This document shows, piece by piece, positions 34,638 to 44,892 of a stretch of DNA of 64,000 nt. A model generated the notes under the pieces. It had not been told where the DNA came from. It saw nothing but the letters and a program-made list of their open reading frames with translations, and did no database searches. A program made the position numbers and the translations under genes. Within the stretch, counting starts at the first letter, position 1, and each line of letters begins with the position of its first letter. Origin of the DNA: Pratylenchus scribneri. Lineage: Eukaryota > Nematoda > Chromadorea > Rhabditida > Pratylenchidae. The stretch is taken from contig JAQSEB010000206.1 in assembly GCA_030063045.1 (NCBI GenBank), forward strand, positions 1-64,000. Reading direction: 5' to 3'.

Positions 34638-37600
34638 TTGTTCACAATGTCTGGTTCGTACAAGTCAATGATTGCTCCAGCCTTGAAAAGGTTGAGAGTA
34701 CATATTGGAGTTTTGGAACCAATTTTAAAAAAGGAAACGATTAATGATGAGGAAAAAACGACTGTGATTAGTCATGGAAAAAAAGTACAAAGTATTTTGG
34801 AAACATTGGAAACGAAAAATGAATTGTGGTTGAAATTTTTAAGAGGATTGTCTGCTGAAAGAGCAGCAACTGAACAAGCAACTTATGACAATTATAATGT
34901 TGAGGAAAAACATTTTTATGAATGGATTGAAAAAGGACGAGAAGTCCTGGATAATATTTATGAATTGGAATCGGATGAGCCCGAAGCCCTGAACACAAGT
35001 AATGGAAATGGGGCAGGAAGAAATCGGGAACCGGTCGAGGAAAGGCAATTGAATGTTCAATTGCCAAGATTACAATTGCCAGAATTCAGCGGTGATCCGC
35101 ACAAATGGATTTCGTTTTGGCAATGTTTTGAAAGTTCTGTGGACAAACAAAACTTTAGTAAAGTGGATAAAATGAATTTTTTGTTGAGTTGCTTGAAAGG
35201 AGAGGCAAAGGATGCCATTTCGGATTTAATATTGTCAAATGAAAATTATAAAATCGCAGTGGAGACTTTGAAAAAGAGATTCGGTGATAAAAACATTCTT
35301 GTTGAAGCATTGGAAGCTGAATTGTTCAGCATGACTCCTGCACAGGATAATCCACTTTCGTTGAAGAAAACTGTGGATAAAATTGAAAAAATCTTTCGCC
35401 AATTGGAAAGCATTGGGGAGGAAATTGATAGTTCTGTTTGGACATCATTGATTAAGTCAAAACTGCATCGGAATTTTCTAATGGAGTTAATCAAAGAGGA
35501 GCAAAAATCAAAAAAGAAATGGAATACAAATGAATTGAGAAAAGCACTTTCAGAAATGGTGAATGTGCGTGAATCTGTTTATCAATCAACTCGTCATTTT
35601 CGTTTCAAAATTGATCAGGATCGGCAAATTCAGTTTCAGAAACGTCCAAAAGAGGACGAAAGGAAAAAATTTTATAAAAATCCTGGAAGATCGGAACAAG
35701 TTAATTCTTTTCCGGTGACTTCAAAGGGACAGTCAAAAATTGTTTGTTATTTCTGTGAAGGAAATCATTGGTCAAGTGATTGTAAAAAAGTCTGGCGCCG
35801 GGAGGACCGCATGAAGCGGTTAAGTGAACAAAATCGTTGTTTCAAATGTTTCCGAGTCGGACATATCGCTAAAGACTGTACAGGAAAAAGGAATTGTTAT
35901 GTTTGCAATGGCACACACCATATGGTGATTTGTCCGAAAAAGGATTCGGAACAGAAGAAAAAAGAGGAAAGTTTTGTTCCAGTGAAAAAGTCAAACTTTA
36001 ATCAGAGCAAAAATTTCGAAAAAGCAGGAAAGAAAGTTTGGAAAGGAAAAACGTCTTCTTGTCAAGTTGATGACTCGAAAAATGACAAAAGTGATGAAGA
36101 AAGTGAAGACGAGGATACAGAAAAAGAGCCAACCCAAACATGTTGCACACTGTTGAGAAAATGGAAACCAACATTAATGATGTTGAAAGCAAAAGTTTTT
36201 GCTCCGAGAAAACCGAATAAACTCGTTGAAACATATGTGTTTTTGGATAGTGGAAGTGAAGTTTCGTACATTGAAGAAAGTTTGGCAAAAAAGTTAAAGC
36301 TTCCCAAATTGGGATCAGGAAATTTGGAAGTTTACGCTTTCCAAGGAACAAATCAAGGAACAATCCGCAGTCATAAATATGTTCTGGGAATTGAAAGAGA
36401 TGATGGAAAAAGAGAAAATGTTGAATTGCTCAGTATCAATAAAATTTCGGAAGAGATGACTTCACTTTGTTTAAAGAAAATGTTCATTGATAATGATGTG
36501 ATGAAGATAAAGGAAAGTATCATTGCGGAAAAAGGAAGACCCGAAATTCTCTTGGGAATAAGAGATTTTTGGAGATTCTTTGTGAACAAAAAAGAAATTG
36601 CTAAGGATTGTTTTTTGGTTAAAACCACAATTGGAAGTGTCATTTGTGGAAAGAATCAGAAAGATATGTTGGAAAGAACTATTCCTGTTCAGACTCACAT
36701 GGCGGTTCATTCGTCAAATGTTGATGAAATGCCTAGTGAAGAGGAAATAAAGTCATGGTGGGATTTGCAAAGTGTGGGAATTTTGGATAATCCTGAAGAT
36801 AATGATGATGAAATTGCTCAGGCACAATTTGAAAAGTCAGTCAGACAAGTCGATGGACGCTATCGAGTTCGTTGGTTATGGAAGGATGAAAATCCTCAAC
36901 TACCCTCAAATTATGGCCTAGCTTTTCGTTGTCTTGTCTCTTTGCTTTCTCGTTTTCAAAATGAAAATGGAATTGAAACATTGAAAAGAATTGATAAAAC
37001 GATAAATGATCAATTGAACAGTGGAATAATTGAAGTGGCTGAAAAATGTAAAGGACAATTGGAACATTATTTAGCCCATCATCCAGTTTTCAAGGGAGAA
37101 AAAATTCGTGAAGTTTACAATGCTTCGGCTGGAAAAAGTCGAGGACAAAGTTTGAATCAAAAAATGTATCGTGGTCCATTATTGCTGCCAATGTTGGCTG
37201 GATTGTTAATTCGATTTCGTGTTCCGATGTACCCACTTTTGGCTGATATCGAAAAAGCATTTCTTCAAATTGAATTGGAAGAATGCGATCGAGAAGTTAC
37301 AAAGTTTTTGTGGGTAAAGGACATTAGTCAGCCGTTGACTCCAGAAAATTTGATAATTTACCGGTTTCAACGTGTTGCATTCGGAGTCATTTGCTCGCCA
37401 AGTTTGTTGGCTATGACTATTCGCTATCATTTGTCTAAATTTTCGGAAAGACCGATTACCCAAAATTTGTTCAAGAATATTTATGTTGATAATATATTTG
37501 TTGGCTGTGATGATGAGAAAGAAATATTGCCAAAGTACAAAGAATTGAAATCAGTCTTTAGTGAAGGAAAAATGAATTTGAGAGAATTCGTTACGAATTC

Positions 37601-40600
37601 AAAAGAAGGTTTGGATTTGATTCCTGTTGAGGACAAGTTGAATGATCCAAAACCGAAAGTGTTGGGATTAATTTGGGATTTAAACTCTGATGTACTCGAA
37701 TTGAAATTCCCTACAGTTACTGAAATGAAATTTACTCGTAGAAAAGTTTTGGAAATAATGGCTTCATTGTTTGACCCGTTGGGTTTGGTTTCACCATGTC
37801 TCGTTCGTCCGAAAATGTTGTTTCAAAAATTGTGGGACAAAGCAAAGACATGGGATGAACCTTTGGATGAGGAACATGAAAATGAATGGAAATCGATAAT
37901 CAAAGAATGGAATGGACAAATCGTTTATGTTCCAAGAAGAATAGTCACATGTAAATCAAAGGAAGAAATGAATTATCAGTTACATACTTTTGTCGATGCA
38001 TCTCAAAATGTTTATACAGCTTCAGTTTATTTGCGAAGTTGTAAAGGAAATGAAGTTCAAAGTTGTTTAGTTTATTCAAGGAACCGAATTAAATCGAAAA
38101 ATCAAACTTTGACAATTCCTCGAATGGAATTGTTGGCAATGTTAATTGGCGTTCGTGCTTCAAAATTTGTTGAAGATGAAATGGGATTGAAAATAAGTCA
38201 AAAATTTATTTGGAGTGACGCAATGGTCGTTTTGAGTTGGTTGAATGGAAATGAAAAGCAACCAAAATTTGTTGAAAATCGTTTGATTGAAATTCGAAAT
38301 CACACTGACTGTATTTTCAAACATGTATCAACTTTGGATAATCCATCAGATGTTTCTTCAAGAGGATGTACTCCAATTGAAATCCAAAATGATGAAAAAT
38401 GGTGGAAAGGTCCAAATTGGTTAGTTGAAGACTCGGCTAAATGGCCAAATGAATTGAATGTCGTGATTGAACCCAGAATTGAAATCGTTCAAGTAATGAT
38501 GACAAAAGTTATGCAAACAGAAAAATTCATAGACATTAAAAGATTCAGTAGTTGGAATCGATTGTTGGGAACAATTCAGATTGTTTTTATGTTTTTGAAA
38601 ATTGTTTTTGAAAATAATTGGAGAAAAAAGGGTTTGGATAAAAAGTATCCACTCATAAATTCGATTCTCAATGAGGATTTGGAAACTGCTTCAGAAAATT
38701 GTTTGATAAAGTTAGCCCAGGAAGGCAAAAGTTTGGAGGATAATCGTTATAATCTGTTCATGGATGAAGAAGGTTTATTGAGACTTCATTCCCGAATTGA
38801 AAAAAGTGATGCTGAATTCTCGGTTGAAAATCCAATTTGGTTGCCAAAAAATTGTGAATTATTACCGTTGTTGATCAAAAATATTCATGAAAGAATGAAA
38901 CATGTTGGAGTACAAAGTACATTGACTACATTTTTATGTCAGTTTTGGATTCCTCAGCCGAGAAGAGCCGTGAAAAGTATCATTAGTCGCTGTTTTGTTT
39001 GCCGAAAAATGAAAGCACCACCGTTCAAGTTGCCAAAAATGCCTGTTTTACCTTCGGATCGTATTCAACGAATGTCACCATTCACTAGTATCGGAATTGA
39101 TCATTTGGGACCGACATGGTTCAAAGATGAGAATAAAAAGCCAAAGAAATGTTGGATCACAATAATAACTTGTCTCGGTACAAGAGCAGTCTATCTCGAA
39201 CCAGTTCAAAATTTGTCCGCAAATACTTGTTTTGGTGTTTTGAGAAGATTTGCTGCGAGAAGAGGAACTCCGGAACGTATACTTTCGGATAATTCCAAAA
39301 CATTTGTGGCTTGTTCAAAAATGTTTGCTTCTATGAGACCAGTTTGTCGCGGATTTCAATGGAAATTTATCAAAGCATTGAGTCCGTGGCAAGGCGGCGT
39401 TTATGAACGTTTGGTTGCACTTGTCAAGGATGCGTTTAAGAAAACGCTTGGAAAATTCATTTTGAGTTGGGATGAAACCCTAACATTCACAATCGAAGTT
39501 GAAGGAATAATAAATATGAGGCCGTTGACAGCCGTTGAGGAAAATCCAGATGTGCCTGGTTTTATTCCGTTGAGACCAATCGATTTCATTTCGCCAAGAA
39601 GAAACCTTTGTTTGGATATCAATTATGATAAGGAATTTGTTTCTATCCAAGGAAATGAAGGAATTGACTATGTTTACAAAAGTTCTTATTATCATGAATC
39701 GTTCAATCTTACGGAAAAATTGTTAAATGATTTGTGGAACCGTTGGAAAAAGGAATATTTGATTTGGTTGAGAGATAAAAGTCAATGGACTATGAAAGGT
39801 CCACGTTCGCAAACCAAAAGAGAACCCAAAGTTGGGGAAATTGTCGTCGTTGAAGAAGAATTTGTGCCCAGAAACCATTGGCAATTAGCAAAAATTATTG
39901 AATTACAAGACACGACTGATGGAAGGCGTGTCAGAAATGTGAAAATTTTGATGAATGGAAATATTTTTTCTCGTCCAATTAATAAATTGTATCCATTGGA
40001 AGTGGATGTTGAAAACTTGGAAACTGAAAAGAAAATTGTTGAAGCCATTGAAGATAAAATGATTGAGAAAAGTCAAGAAGAACCTTCAGAAGAAAATGGG
40101 AATGAAATAATTGAAAAGGAATCGGAAGAAGTACAGCCAATGACTAGAATGAGAACTCGTAGAATGTTAAAAGGCTCAACGCTCACAAATATAATTTTAT
40201 GGTTCGGATTATTATTTACTATGTTTCCAGAAGTAAATCCAAGAAATGTTAGTTGCCATGAATGTTTTGTAGAATGTAATGAGAAAGGAATATTGATCCT
40301 CTCACCAGAATATGTCGAGAAATTTGAAATTTGTTGTGACCGAGATTCGTGTGTCACTCATTTAAGGAAAAATGAATTTCTGTATCAATTGGATAAGGAT
40401 TTATTGATTACTCATCATCGTTGTGAAGTCAGTTTTTGGTCAAAAGTTAACAATTTGCTCACATTTGATGTCAGTTGTGAACCGATTGAAGCATGTTCAT
40501 TGATTTCATGTTATTTTTGTATGGAAAGATTAGTAAATCATCAATGTTCACCCATTCGTACACTTTTAGTAATCGCAAGTTTGATCATTGCTTTGTTATT

Positions 40601-42419
40601 GTCAATCAGTCTATCTTGTTGCCTATTCAGTTGGGCGATCACATTGTTCAATTGTTGCAAAAGGAAAAAGAAAATCAGAAAAAGGAAATTCATTTTGGGA
40701 AGAAAATCGTTCATTCTTTTACTCTGTATTGCTCCTGTGAATTCAGAAGTAATATCACGAGCAGCAAAAACGGAGGAATGCATTCGAGAAAATGAAAAAA
40801 TTGAATGTGTTTGGAATTTTGTTGAGACATTGACGTTGATGACTGGACAAAAGGAAACTCTTTTGTTAAGAGACAATCGAGACAAAGTAATGGGAAGATT
40901 AGAAGTGATGTTGAAATCGTTCAAAATGAGGTGTGAACCAATTGTTGAAAGTTGGCATCGTTCATACTATGCACAAGTAAAATCCGTTAAAAGTTGTCCG
41001 GGAGACGAATCGTGTAAAGATGGAAATTGTTTAAAAGTTAAAACTGAATCAAACATGACTATAAAAGAATTGGAAGAATGGGAGAATTTCCCAGGTCATA
41101 ACCATTGTGCCGATTCGTGTAGCTTTGCTTGGTGCAATTGTGGTTACAAAATGGGTTCAAGTTGTATTTTTTACAGAACCTATGTGACACCCGCAAATTC
41201 GGAAGTCTTTAAAATATTCACTTGTAAATGGAAACCTTTGTTTGAAATCGAATATGAATTGAATTATTTGGGAAATGATACAAAAGGTCATGAAAAAAGT
41301 TTTTTCACATTGCATCCAGGAATGATTGCTCATGGAGAGAATTACTCCATAGCAACAACCCAATTTTCGATACCACCTGAACCGGAAATGGAAGGAAAAT
41401 TTGTTGGTAATTCAAGATTTGTGGCACTGAGTGGAGAAATTCATTCAGAATTATTTTGTGCTGACTATGAAAATGCAAGGTCATTCAATTGTTTGGTAAA
41501 AGAACCAGTTTGTGTTGATTGTTTTCCGAATGATGGTGAAGGAAAAATAATCTGTAAATGTAATGATTTTTTATTGGAAAGCATTTTGTCAAATCCAGAA
41601 AAAGTATTGCCAATCAAAAGTGAAGAAATGGATTTGAGTTTTGATGGATTTTATGTCCATTCTGAAATAAAGGAAGAACCAGTCGATATTATTTTTAAGT
41701 TTGATGGATTTCGTTTAGCCACAGTGACTGATTGGAACAAATGTAAAATCGAAATAACTGAATTTGGTGGTTGTTATGACTGTCGAACTGGGGCTGATCT
41801 AAATTTCACATGTAAAACAGATCATGGTATCGCAATGGCAGAAGTAAATTGTGATGAGAACATCGCTTTTACGACAAAATGTTCAGAAATTGGAGAACAG
41901 GAATTTTTGAGATTGAGTTTTGATCATCCACATGTGAATATTGAATGCCAAGTGAATTGTTTGGGAGGAAAAACTGATTTAAACATCGTTGGGAATTTGT
42001 TTTTAATCCATTTGGAAGAGTTCGATACTCAGGAACATTGGAATGAAGCAAAAAACAAAGAAAAAGTTCAGAATTTGTTTCCAAAATTTGAATGGGAAAA
42101 AGAGAATTGGGGAATAAATTGGCCAATCGTAAAGGATATTTTTGGTTTTGTAACAAAAATTCGTCATCTAATCTTTCTGATTGGAATATTATCGTTAACG
42201 TTCATTGTTCTTTGGATTTTTTTGAAATGCAATGTTTCATTCAAATTATTCAAGTTGTTGAGTTCAAAATTGTTTGTTTTCATTTTGTTTTTGCCCCCCC
42301 CGGAGGTTGCTTTGAAGCAATCATTCGTAATGACTCATCTGTTTATCAATTATGGAATGTCAGTGGGCGTGGCCCAAACAAAAATATTTTTTGTGAATTT
42401 GCCCAAAATTTGTTTATAA
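34638..42419 (+). CDS. Gag-Pol-Env polyprotein of the nested BEL element
   Basis: 2593 residues, no internal stop. A second ATG three codons in (MSGSYK) may be the true start. Gag (DUF1759 type) spans about 4-360, zinc knuckles 369-435 (CYFCEGNHWSSDC, CFKCFRVGHIAKDC). A DUF1758 protease has LDSGS near 535. The RT has DIEKAFLQ and YVDN near 949; RNase H has FVDAS near 1117 and WSDA. The integrase has a zinc-binding H-C region from about 1417, then Asp in GIDHLGP (about 1487), SDNSKT (about 1550) and Glu in GGVYERL. DUF5641 ends near 1787. From about 1843 follows an envelope. All catalytic residues I looked for are present. Gag, Pol and Env share one frame, so separation would depend on proteolysis. 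The last about 40 residues follow a C8 run at about 42295 and may not be the original end. Confidence 0.93.
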   Translation: MFTMSGSYKSMIAPALKRLRVHIGVLEPILKKETINDEEKTTVISHGKKVQSILETLETKNELWLKFLRGLSAERAATEQATYDNYNVEEKHFYEWIEKGREVLDNIYELESDEPEALNTSNGNGAGRNREPVEERQLNVQLPRLQLPEFSGDPHKWISFWQCFESSVDKQNFSKVDKMNFLLSCLKGEAKDAISDLILSNENYKIAVETLKKRFGDKNILVEALEAELFSMTPAQDNPLSLKKTVDKIEKIFRQLESIGEEIDSSVWTSLIKSKLHRNFLMELIKEEQKSKKKWNTNELRKALSEMVNVRESVYQSTRHFRFKIDQDRQIQFQKRPKEDERKKFYKNPGRSEQVNSFPVTSKGQSKIVCYFCEGNHWSSDCKKVWRREDRMKRLSEQNRCFKCFRVGHIAKDCTGKRNCYVCNGTHHMVICPKKDSEQKKKEESFVPVKKSNFNQSKNFEKAGKKVWKGKTSSCQVDDSKNDKSDEESEDEDTEKEPTQTCCTLLRKWKPTLMMLKAKVFAPRKPNKLVETYVFLDSGSEVSYIEESLAKKLKLPKLGSGNLEVYAFQGTNQGTIRSHKYVLGIERDDGKRENVELLSINKISEEMTSLCLKKMFIDNDVMKIKESIIAEKGRPEILLGIRDFWRFFVNKKEIAKDCFLVKTTIGSVICGKNQKDMLERTIPVQTHMAVHSSNVDEMPSEEEIKSWWDLQSVGILDNPEDNDDEIAQAQFEKSVRQVDGRYRVRWLWKDENPQLPSNYGLAFRCLVSLLSRFQNENGIETLKRIDKTINDQLNSGIIEVAEKCKGQLEHYLAHHPVFKGEKIREVYNASAGKSRGQSLNQKMYRGPLLLPMLAGLLIRFRVPMYPLLADIEKAFLQIELEECDREVTKFLWVKDISQPLTPENLIIYRFQRVAFGVICSPSLLAMTIRYHLSKFSERPITQNLFKNIYVDNIFVGCDDEKEILPKYKELKSVFSEGKMNLREFVTNSKEGLDLIPVEDKLNDPKPKVLGLIWDLNSDVLELKFPTVTEMKFTRRKVLEIMASLFDPLGLVSPCLVRPKMLFQKLWDKAKTWDEPLDEEHENEWKSIIKEWNGQIVYVPRRIVTCKSKEEMNYQLHTFVDASQNVYTASVYLRSCKGNEVQSCLVYSRNRIKSKNQTLTIPRMELLAMLIGVRASKFVEDEMGLKISQKFIWSDAMVVLSWLNGNEKQPKFVENRLIEIRNHTDCIFKHVSTLDNPSDVSSRGCTPIEIQNDEKWWKGPNWLVEDSAKWPNELNVVIEPRIEIVQVMMTKVMQTEKFIDIKRFSSWNRLLGTIQIVFMFLKIVFENNWRKKGLDKKYPLINSILNEDLETASENCLIKLAQEGKSLEDNRYNLFMDEEGLLRLHSRIEKSDAEFSVENPIWLPKNCELLPLLIKNIHERMKHVGVQSTLTTFLCQFWIPQPRRAVKSIISRCFVCRKMKAPPFKLPKMPVLPSDRIQRMSPFTSIGIDHLGPTWFKDENKKPKKCWITIITCLGTRAVYLEPVQNLSANTCFGVLRRFAARRGTPERILSDNSKTFVACSKMFASMRPVCRGFQWKFIKALSPWQGGVYERLVALVKDAFKKTLGKFILSWDETLTFTIEVEGIINMRPLTAVEENPDVPGFIPLRPIDFISPRRNLCLDINYDKEFVSIQGNEGIDYVYKSSYYHESFNLTEKLLNDLWNRWKKEYLIWLRDKSQWTMKGPRSQTKREPKVGEIVVVEEEFVPRNHWQLAKIIELQDTTDGRRVRNVKILMNGNIFSRPINKLYPLEVDVENLETEKKIVEAIEDKMIEKSQEEPSEENGNEIIEKESEEVQPMTRMRTRRMLKGSTLTNIILWFGLLFTMFPEVNPRNVSCHECFVECNEKGILILSPEYVEKFEICCDRDSCVTHLRKNEFLYQLDKDLLITHHRCEVSFWSKVNNLLTFDVSCEPIEACSLISCYFCMERLVNHQCSPIRTLLVIASLIIALLLSISLSCCLFSWAITLFNCCKRKKKIRKRKFILGRKSFILLLCIAPVNSEVISRAAKTEECIRENEKIECVWNFVETLTLMTGQKETLLLRDNRDKVMGRLEVMLKSFKMRCEPIVESWHRSYYAQVKSVKSCPGDESCKDGNCLKVKTESNMTIKELEEWENFPGHNHCADSCSFAWCNCGYKMGSSCIFYRTYVTPANSEVFKIFTCKWKPLFEIEYELNYLGNDTKGHEKSFFTLHPGMIAHGENYSIATTQFSIPPEPEMEGKFVGNSRFVALSGEIHSELFCADYENARSFNCLVKEPVCVDCFPNDGEGKIICKCNDFLLESILSNPEKVLPIKSEEMDLSFDGFYVHSEIKEEPVDIIFKFDGFRLATVTDWNKCKIEITEFGGCYDCRTGADLNFTCKTDHGIAMAEVNCDENIAFTTKCSEIGEQEFLRLSFDHPHVNIECQVNCLGGKTDLNIVGNLFLIHLEEFDTQEHWNEAKNKEKVQNLFPKFEWEKENWGINWPIVKDIFGFVTKIRHLIFLIGILSLTFIVLWIFLKCNVSFKLFKLLSSKLFVFILFLPPPEVALKQSFVMTHLFINYGMSVGVAQTKIFFVNLPKICL
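40161..42290 (+). other. env: Envelope region, phlebovirus Gc-like (class II fusion type)
   Basis: Part of the preceding polyprotein. It begins with a hydrophobic signal-like segment (LTNIILWFGLLFTMF), followed by a short Cys-rich ectodomain and a membrane segment (LVIASLIIALLLSISLSCCL, about residues 1977-1996). After a basic stretch and a second signal-like segment comes a large Cys-rich ectodomain. A C-terminal membrane anchor (HLIFLIGILSLTFIVLWIFL, about 2510-2530) closes it. The Cys pattern (CADSCSFAWCNCGYK, GGCYDCRTGADLNFTC) resembles the phlebovirus G2/Gc family, which is known in envelopes of nematode BEL retroelements. Such proteins mediate membrane fusion. The two-signal layout mimics a Gn-Gc precursor with a much reduced first part. 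Activity cannot be judged from sequence. Confidence 0.8.
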
Positions 42420-44719
42420 TCCCTCCATTAAAGTTAAATTTTATCAGTTTTGGAATTTTCGAAATTGTTTTGGAAAATAAAGTTGAGGAAAATTGTGAAA
42501 TGGTTCGAGTTGTTCAGGATAAAGTCATTATAGCTGTTCCAGAATTTCTCGGGAAACTCATTGAACGCACTCATTTAAGTCTTGAACAGTTTATGAACTC
42601 GGAAAAGCGATATTTATTGGTTGAGGCATTCAATATGATTGTTAGGAATCCATCAGTCAAGCTCACATTATCATACAAAAGGGAAAGCTCTAAAGGTAGA
42701 GAGTTGGATTTTTGGAAGATAGTCGAAAAGCCAGCCACTGAGTATATCGTAATCTTACCCAACATCACGTTGGCAAGAGATGAGGAACGTTGTAGCCGAC
42801 CTTTGAGTCGTCCCGGTCTTCCGGGAATAAGGGAACACAGTGGCAGCGTTAGTGCCATGGAGCATTGTTCCTTGGTCATTTCAAAAGAAATGTACCCTAT
42901 ATTCGTTGGGGAATATTCGTTTAAAATTGAAAAGGGTTTATTCGTTGCCCCTGATATTGTGACCACAAAATTGTTGAAAGAAGAAAAACAAAAAAGAGAG
43001 GAAAGGAAAATGAAGATTTTGACTTATCAAAAAGAAAGAATGGGGAATGAAAAAGTCACTGTTAATTTGAGAAAGCCACTGCCAAAAGAATCGCCACCGT
43101 CAAGTTCGCAAAGTGAAAGTTGTTCATCAAAAGATAAAAGAATTTTTATGGAACAGTATGGGAAAATTCATGGAAAAAAACTTGATGAAATATTGGAAAA
43201 GGAAAAATCGGTAGAAAAGTCCAATTTGAAAATTTCCGTACCCAGAGGGTACTTTTTGGAAAGTTATGGACCAATGGATTGTTTACATCCATTGAATGAT
43301 GATAGTCAGAATCGTTCGGAACATTTGCCTTCTTCTTCTTCTTCTTCTATTTTTGGGAAATTGGAATGTGGGAATGGAAAGAATGAAAAAGCAATGAGAA
43401 CTGTAGAAGGACATTGTCAAAAATGTCAGAGAAATGATTCAATGAAAAAAAAGATGAAAAATGCCTCAACGCAAACCGAACTCGTTGTTTACCTCTCGAT
43501 TGTTTTGTCATTGTTTTCTGCTTGTTGGGCAAAAAATGTGGAAAATGTTCCAGAAAATGTCGGAAATGTTTTGGCGAGCAAATATTTGACTCCGCCCTAT
43601 GATTATTTCACCTATGGCTTATATAGTCAGCATGTTCCCTCAATTGACCATTTCCCTCGATCATTTCGCGATTTTGATTTGGAATTTTATTGCCTTTTTT
43701 GCTCTGAATTTTCTCGCGTTTTTGATTTTAATTTTGTCAATTTAAAATCCTATTTATTTGTAGAGGATTTATTGGATTTATTCATTATTATGCGTACTAA
43801 ACCACAAATTCGCAACAAAGGAACACCAGGTGGTAAAGTGCCACGAAAAGGTTCAGGAAAATTGTTGATGGAAAATTCGGATGAAGATAGTATTGCTCAA
43901 TACCCTGAAGATAGTGATGTTTCGGAAGATGAAGTTGATAAAAGGGAAGAAGAAAATGAAGAGGAAAAGAACATGCAAGCCATCAATGACCTTTTTGATA
44001 ATACTGGTGGAAAAGTGTCAACTCAAAGTTCGTTGCCCCAAGGACCCACTTCTTCTTCTTCTTCTTCGGTTGTGGAAAATGTGGGTGAAAAAAGTCAATT
44101 CGATTTGTTGAAAATAGTTGGAGATTTGAATGCCAAAGTAAAGGAATTGGAGAAAGACAAAGCAATACGTGAGCAAGTTCAAGATATGAAAAGATTGGAA
44201 AGGGAATCGGCCATTCGGAAAGCAAATAGTGTTTTGGAGCAACGAAAAAAGGAGGATGAAAAGGAAAAATTGAGTGGAAAAGTGGTATTGCCCCCAAAAT
44301 TTTTTGATGCACAAGTTTTTGTTCAGGATCCCCGAAAAGAACATGTAAATGATGAGAAATTGCATAAGGAATTGGATTGGTTGAATAAAAGAAAGGAAAT
44401 GCTGTTGGGCACAAAAAGGGGAAATGAAGAAGGAAGAGGAAAACATTTTCGTGAAGCAGGCACACTCATCCACATCAAAAATTTGGCTTCACAAGCCATG
44501 GACTTTGTTCCGAGGGATGGATGCAAAAGCGTTTCGGACCGAACAACCTATTGGGCCAAGCTTGAGGGATTGAAGGAGGCAATTGATCGATGTATTAAGC
44601 ATGCAGCCCAATGGGATGATGAGAATGAATTGCTGCCCAAGAAGAGCAAAATTGAAGAAGAAGGAATGATTGGGCCCGAAGCAGAATCAACCGCATCCCA
44701 TTCACAGCATGGAATTTGA
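42302..44719 (+). CDS. Second ORF of the nested BEL element, unknown function
   Basis: An open frame runs from 42092 to 44719, overlapping env; the part with its own coding character starts after the C8 run near 42295. I recognise no family. Visible features: a region without low complexity (about 42480-42970), Ser- and Lys-rich stretches, one membrane-like segment (ELVVYLSIVLSLFSACWA near 43477-43530), then an acidic region, a poly-Ser run and a charged coiled coil (about 44090-44270). It ends shortly before the 3' LTR. Internal ATGs at 42500 and 43790 could start separate proteins; the part from 43790 is hydrophilic and gag- or chromatin-protein-like in composition. It may be expressed by frameshift at the C run, from a spliced RNA, or be the remainder of env tail plus an accessory gene. 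Confidence 0.55.
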   Translation, partial: GGCFEAIIRNDSSVYQLWNVSGRGPNKNIFCEFAQNLFIIPPLKLNFISFGIFEIVLENKVEENCEMVRVVQDKVIIAVPEFLGKLIERTHLSLEQFMNSEKRYLLVEAFNMIVRNPSVKLTLSYKRESSKGRELDFWKIVEKPATEYIVILPNITLARDEERCSRPLSRPGLPGIREHSGSVSAMEHCSLVISKEMYPIFVGEYSFKIEKGLFVAPDIVTTKLLKEEKQKREERKMKILTYQKERMGNEKVTVNLRKPLPKESPPSSSQSESCSSKDKRIFMEQYGKIHGKKLDEILEKEKSVEKSNLKISVPRGYFLESYGPMDCLHPLNDDSQNRSEHLPSSSSSSIFGKLECGNGKNEKAMRTVEGHCQKCQRNDSMKKKMKNASTQTELVVYLSIVLSLFSACWAKNVENVPENVGNVLASKYLTPPYDYFTYGLYSQHVPSIDHFPRSFRDFDLEFYCLFCSEFSRVFDFNFVNLKSYLFVEDLLDLFIIMRTKPQIRNKGTPGGKVPRKGSGKLLMENSDEDSIAQYPEDSDVSEDEVDKREEENEEEKNMQAINDLFDNTGGKVSTQSSLPQGPTSSSSSSVVENVGEKSQFDLLKIVGDLNAKVKELEKDKAIREQVQDMKRLERESAIRKANSVLEQRKKEDEKEKLSGKVVLPPKFFDAQVFVQDPRKEHVNDEKLHKELDWLNKRKEMLLGTKRGNEEGRGKHFREAGTLIHIKNLASQAMDFVPRDGCKSVSDRTTYWAKLEGLKEAIDRCIKHAAQWDDENELLPKKSKIEEEGMIGPEAESTASHSQHGI

Positions 44720-44892
44720 AAGAAAATGGTTGGAATTGAAGAGAGAGAAAATTGGAAGAAAATATTCATTTATTTTTGAAAATAACCAAATCCATCCATC
44801 CATTCCTTTTCCAAAACCAATTTTATTTATTCCATCCAAATTATCCAAATTATCGAATTAAAATGAATTTTCCATCTTTTTTGGCCCGGGAC
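44720..44892 (+). other. 3' untranslated stretch before the LTR
   Basis: It starts with a purine-rich tract (GGAATTGAAGAGAGAGAAAA, about 44732-44751) that could serve as polypurine tract, but the bases directly before the LTR are GGCCCGGGAC, not a classical purine run. Confidence 0.5.

Noticed and set aside
34638..42419. Host genes interrupted by introns in this window
   Set aside because: All long frames are accounted for by gag, pol, env or Maverick genes; I found no exon-intron pattern that would support a host gene.
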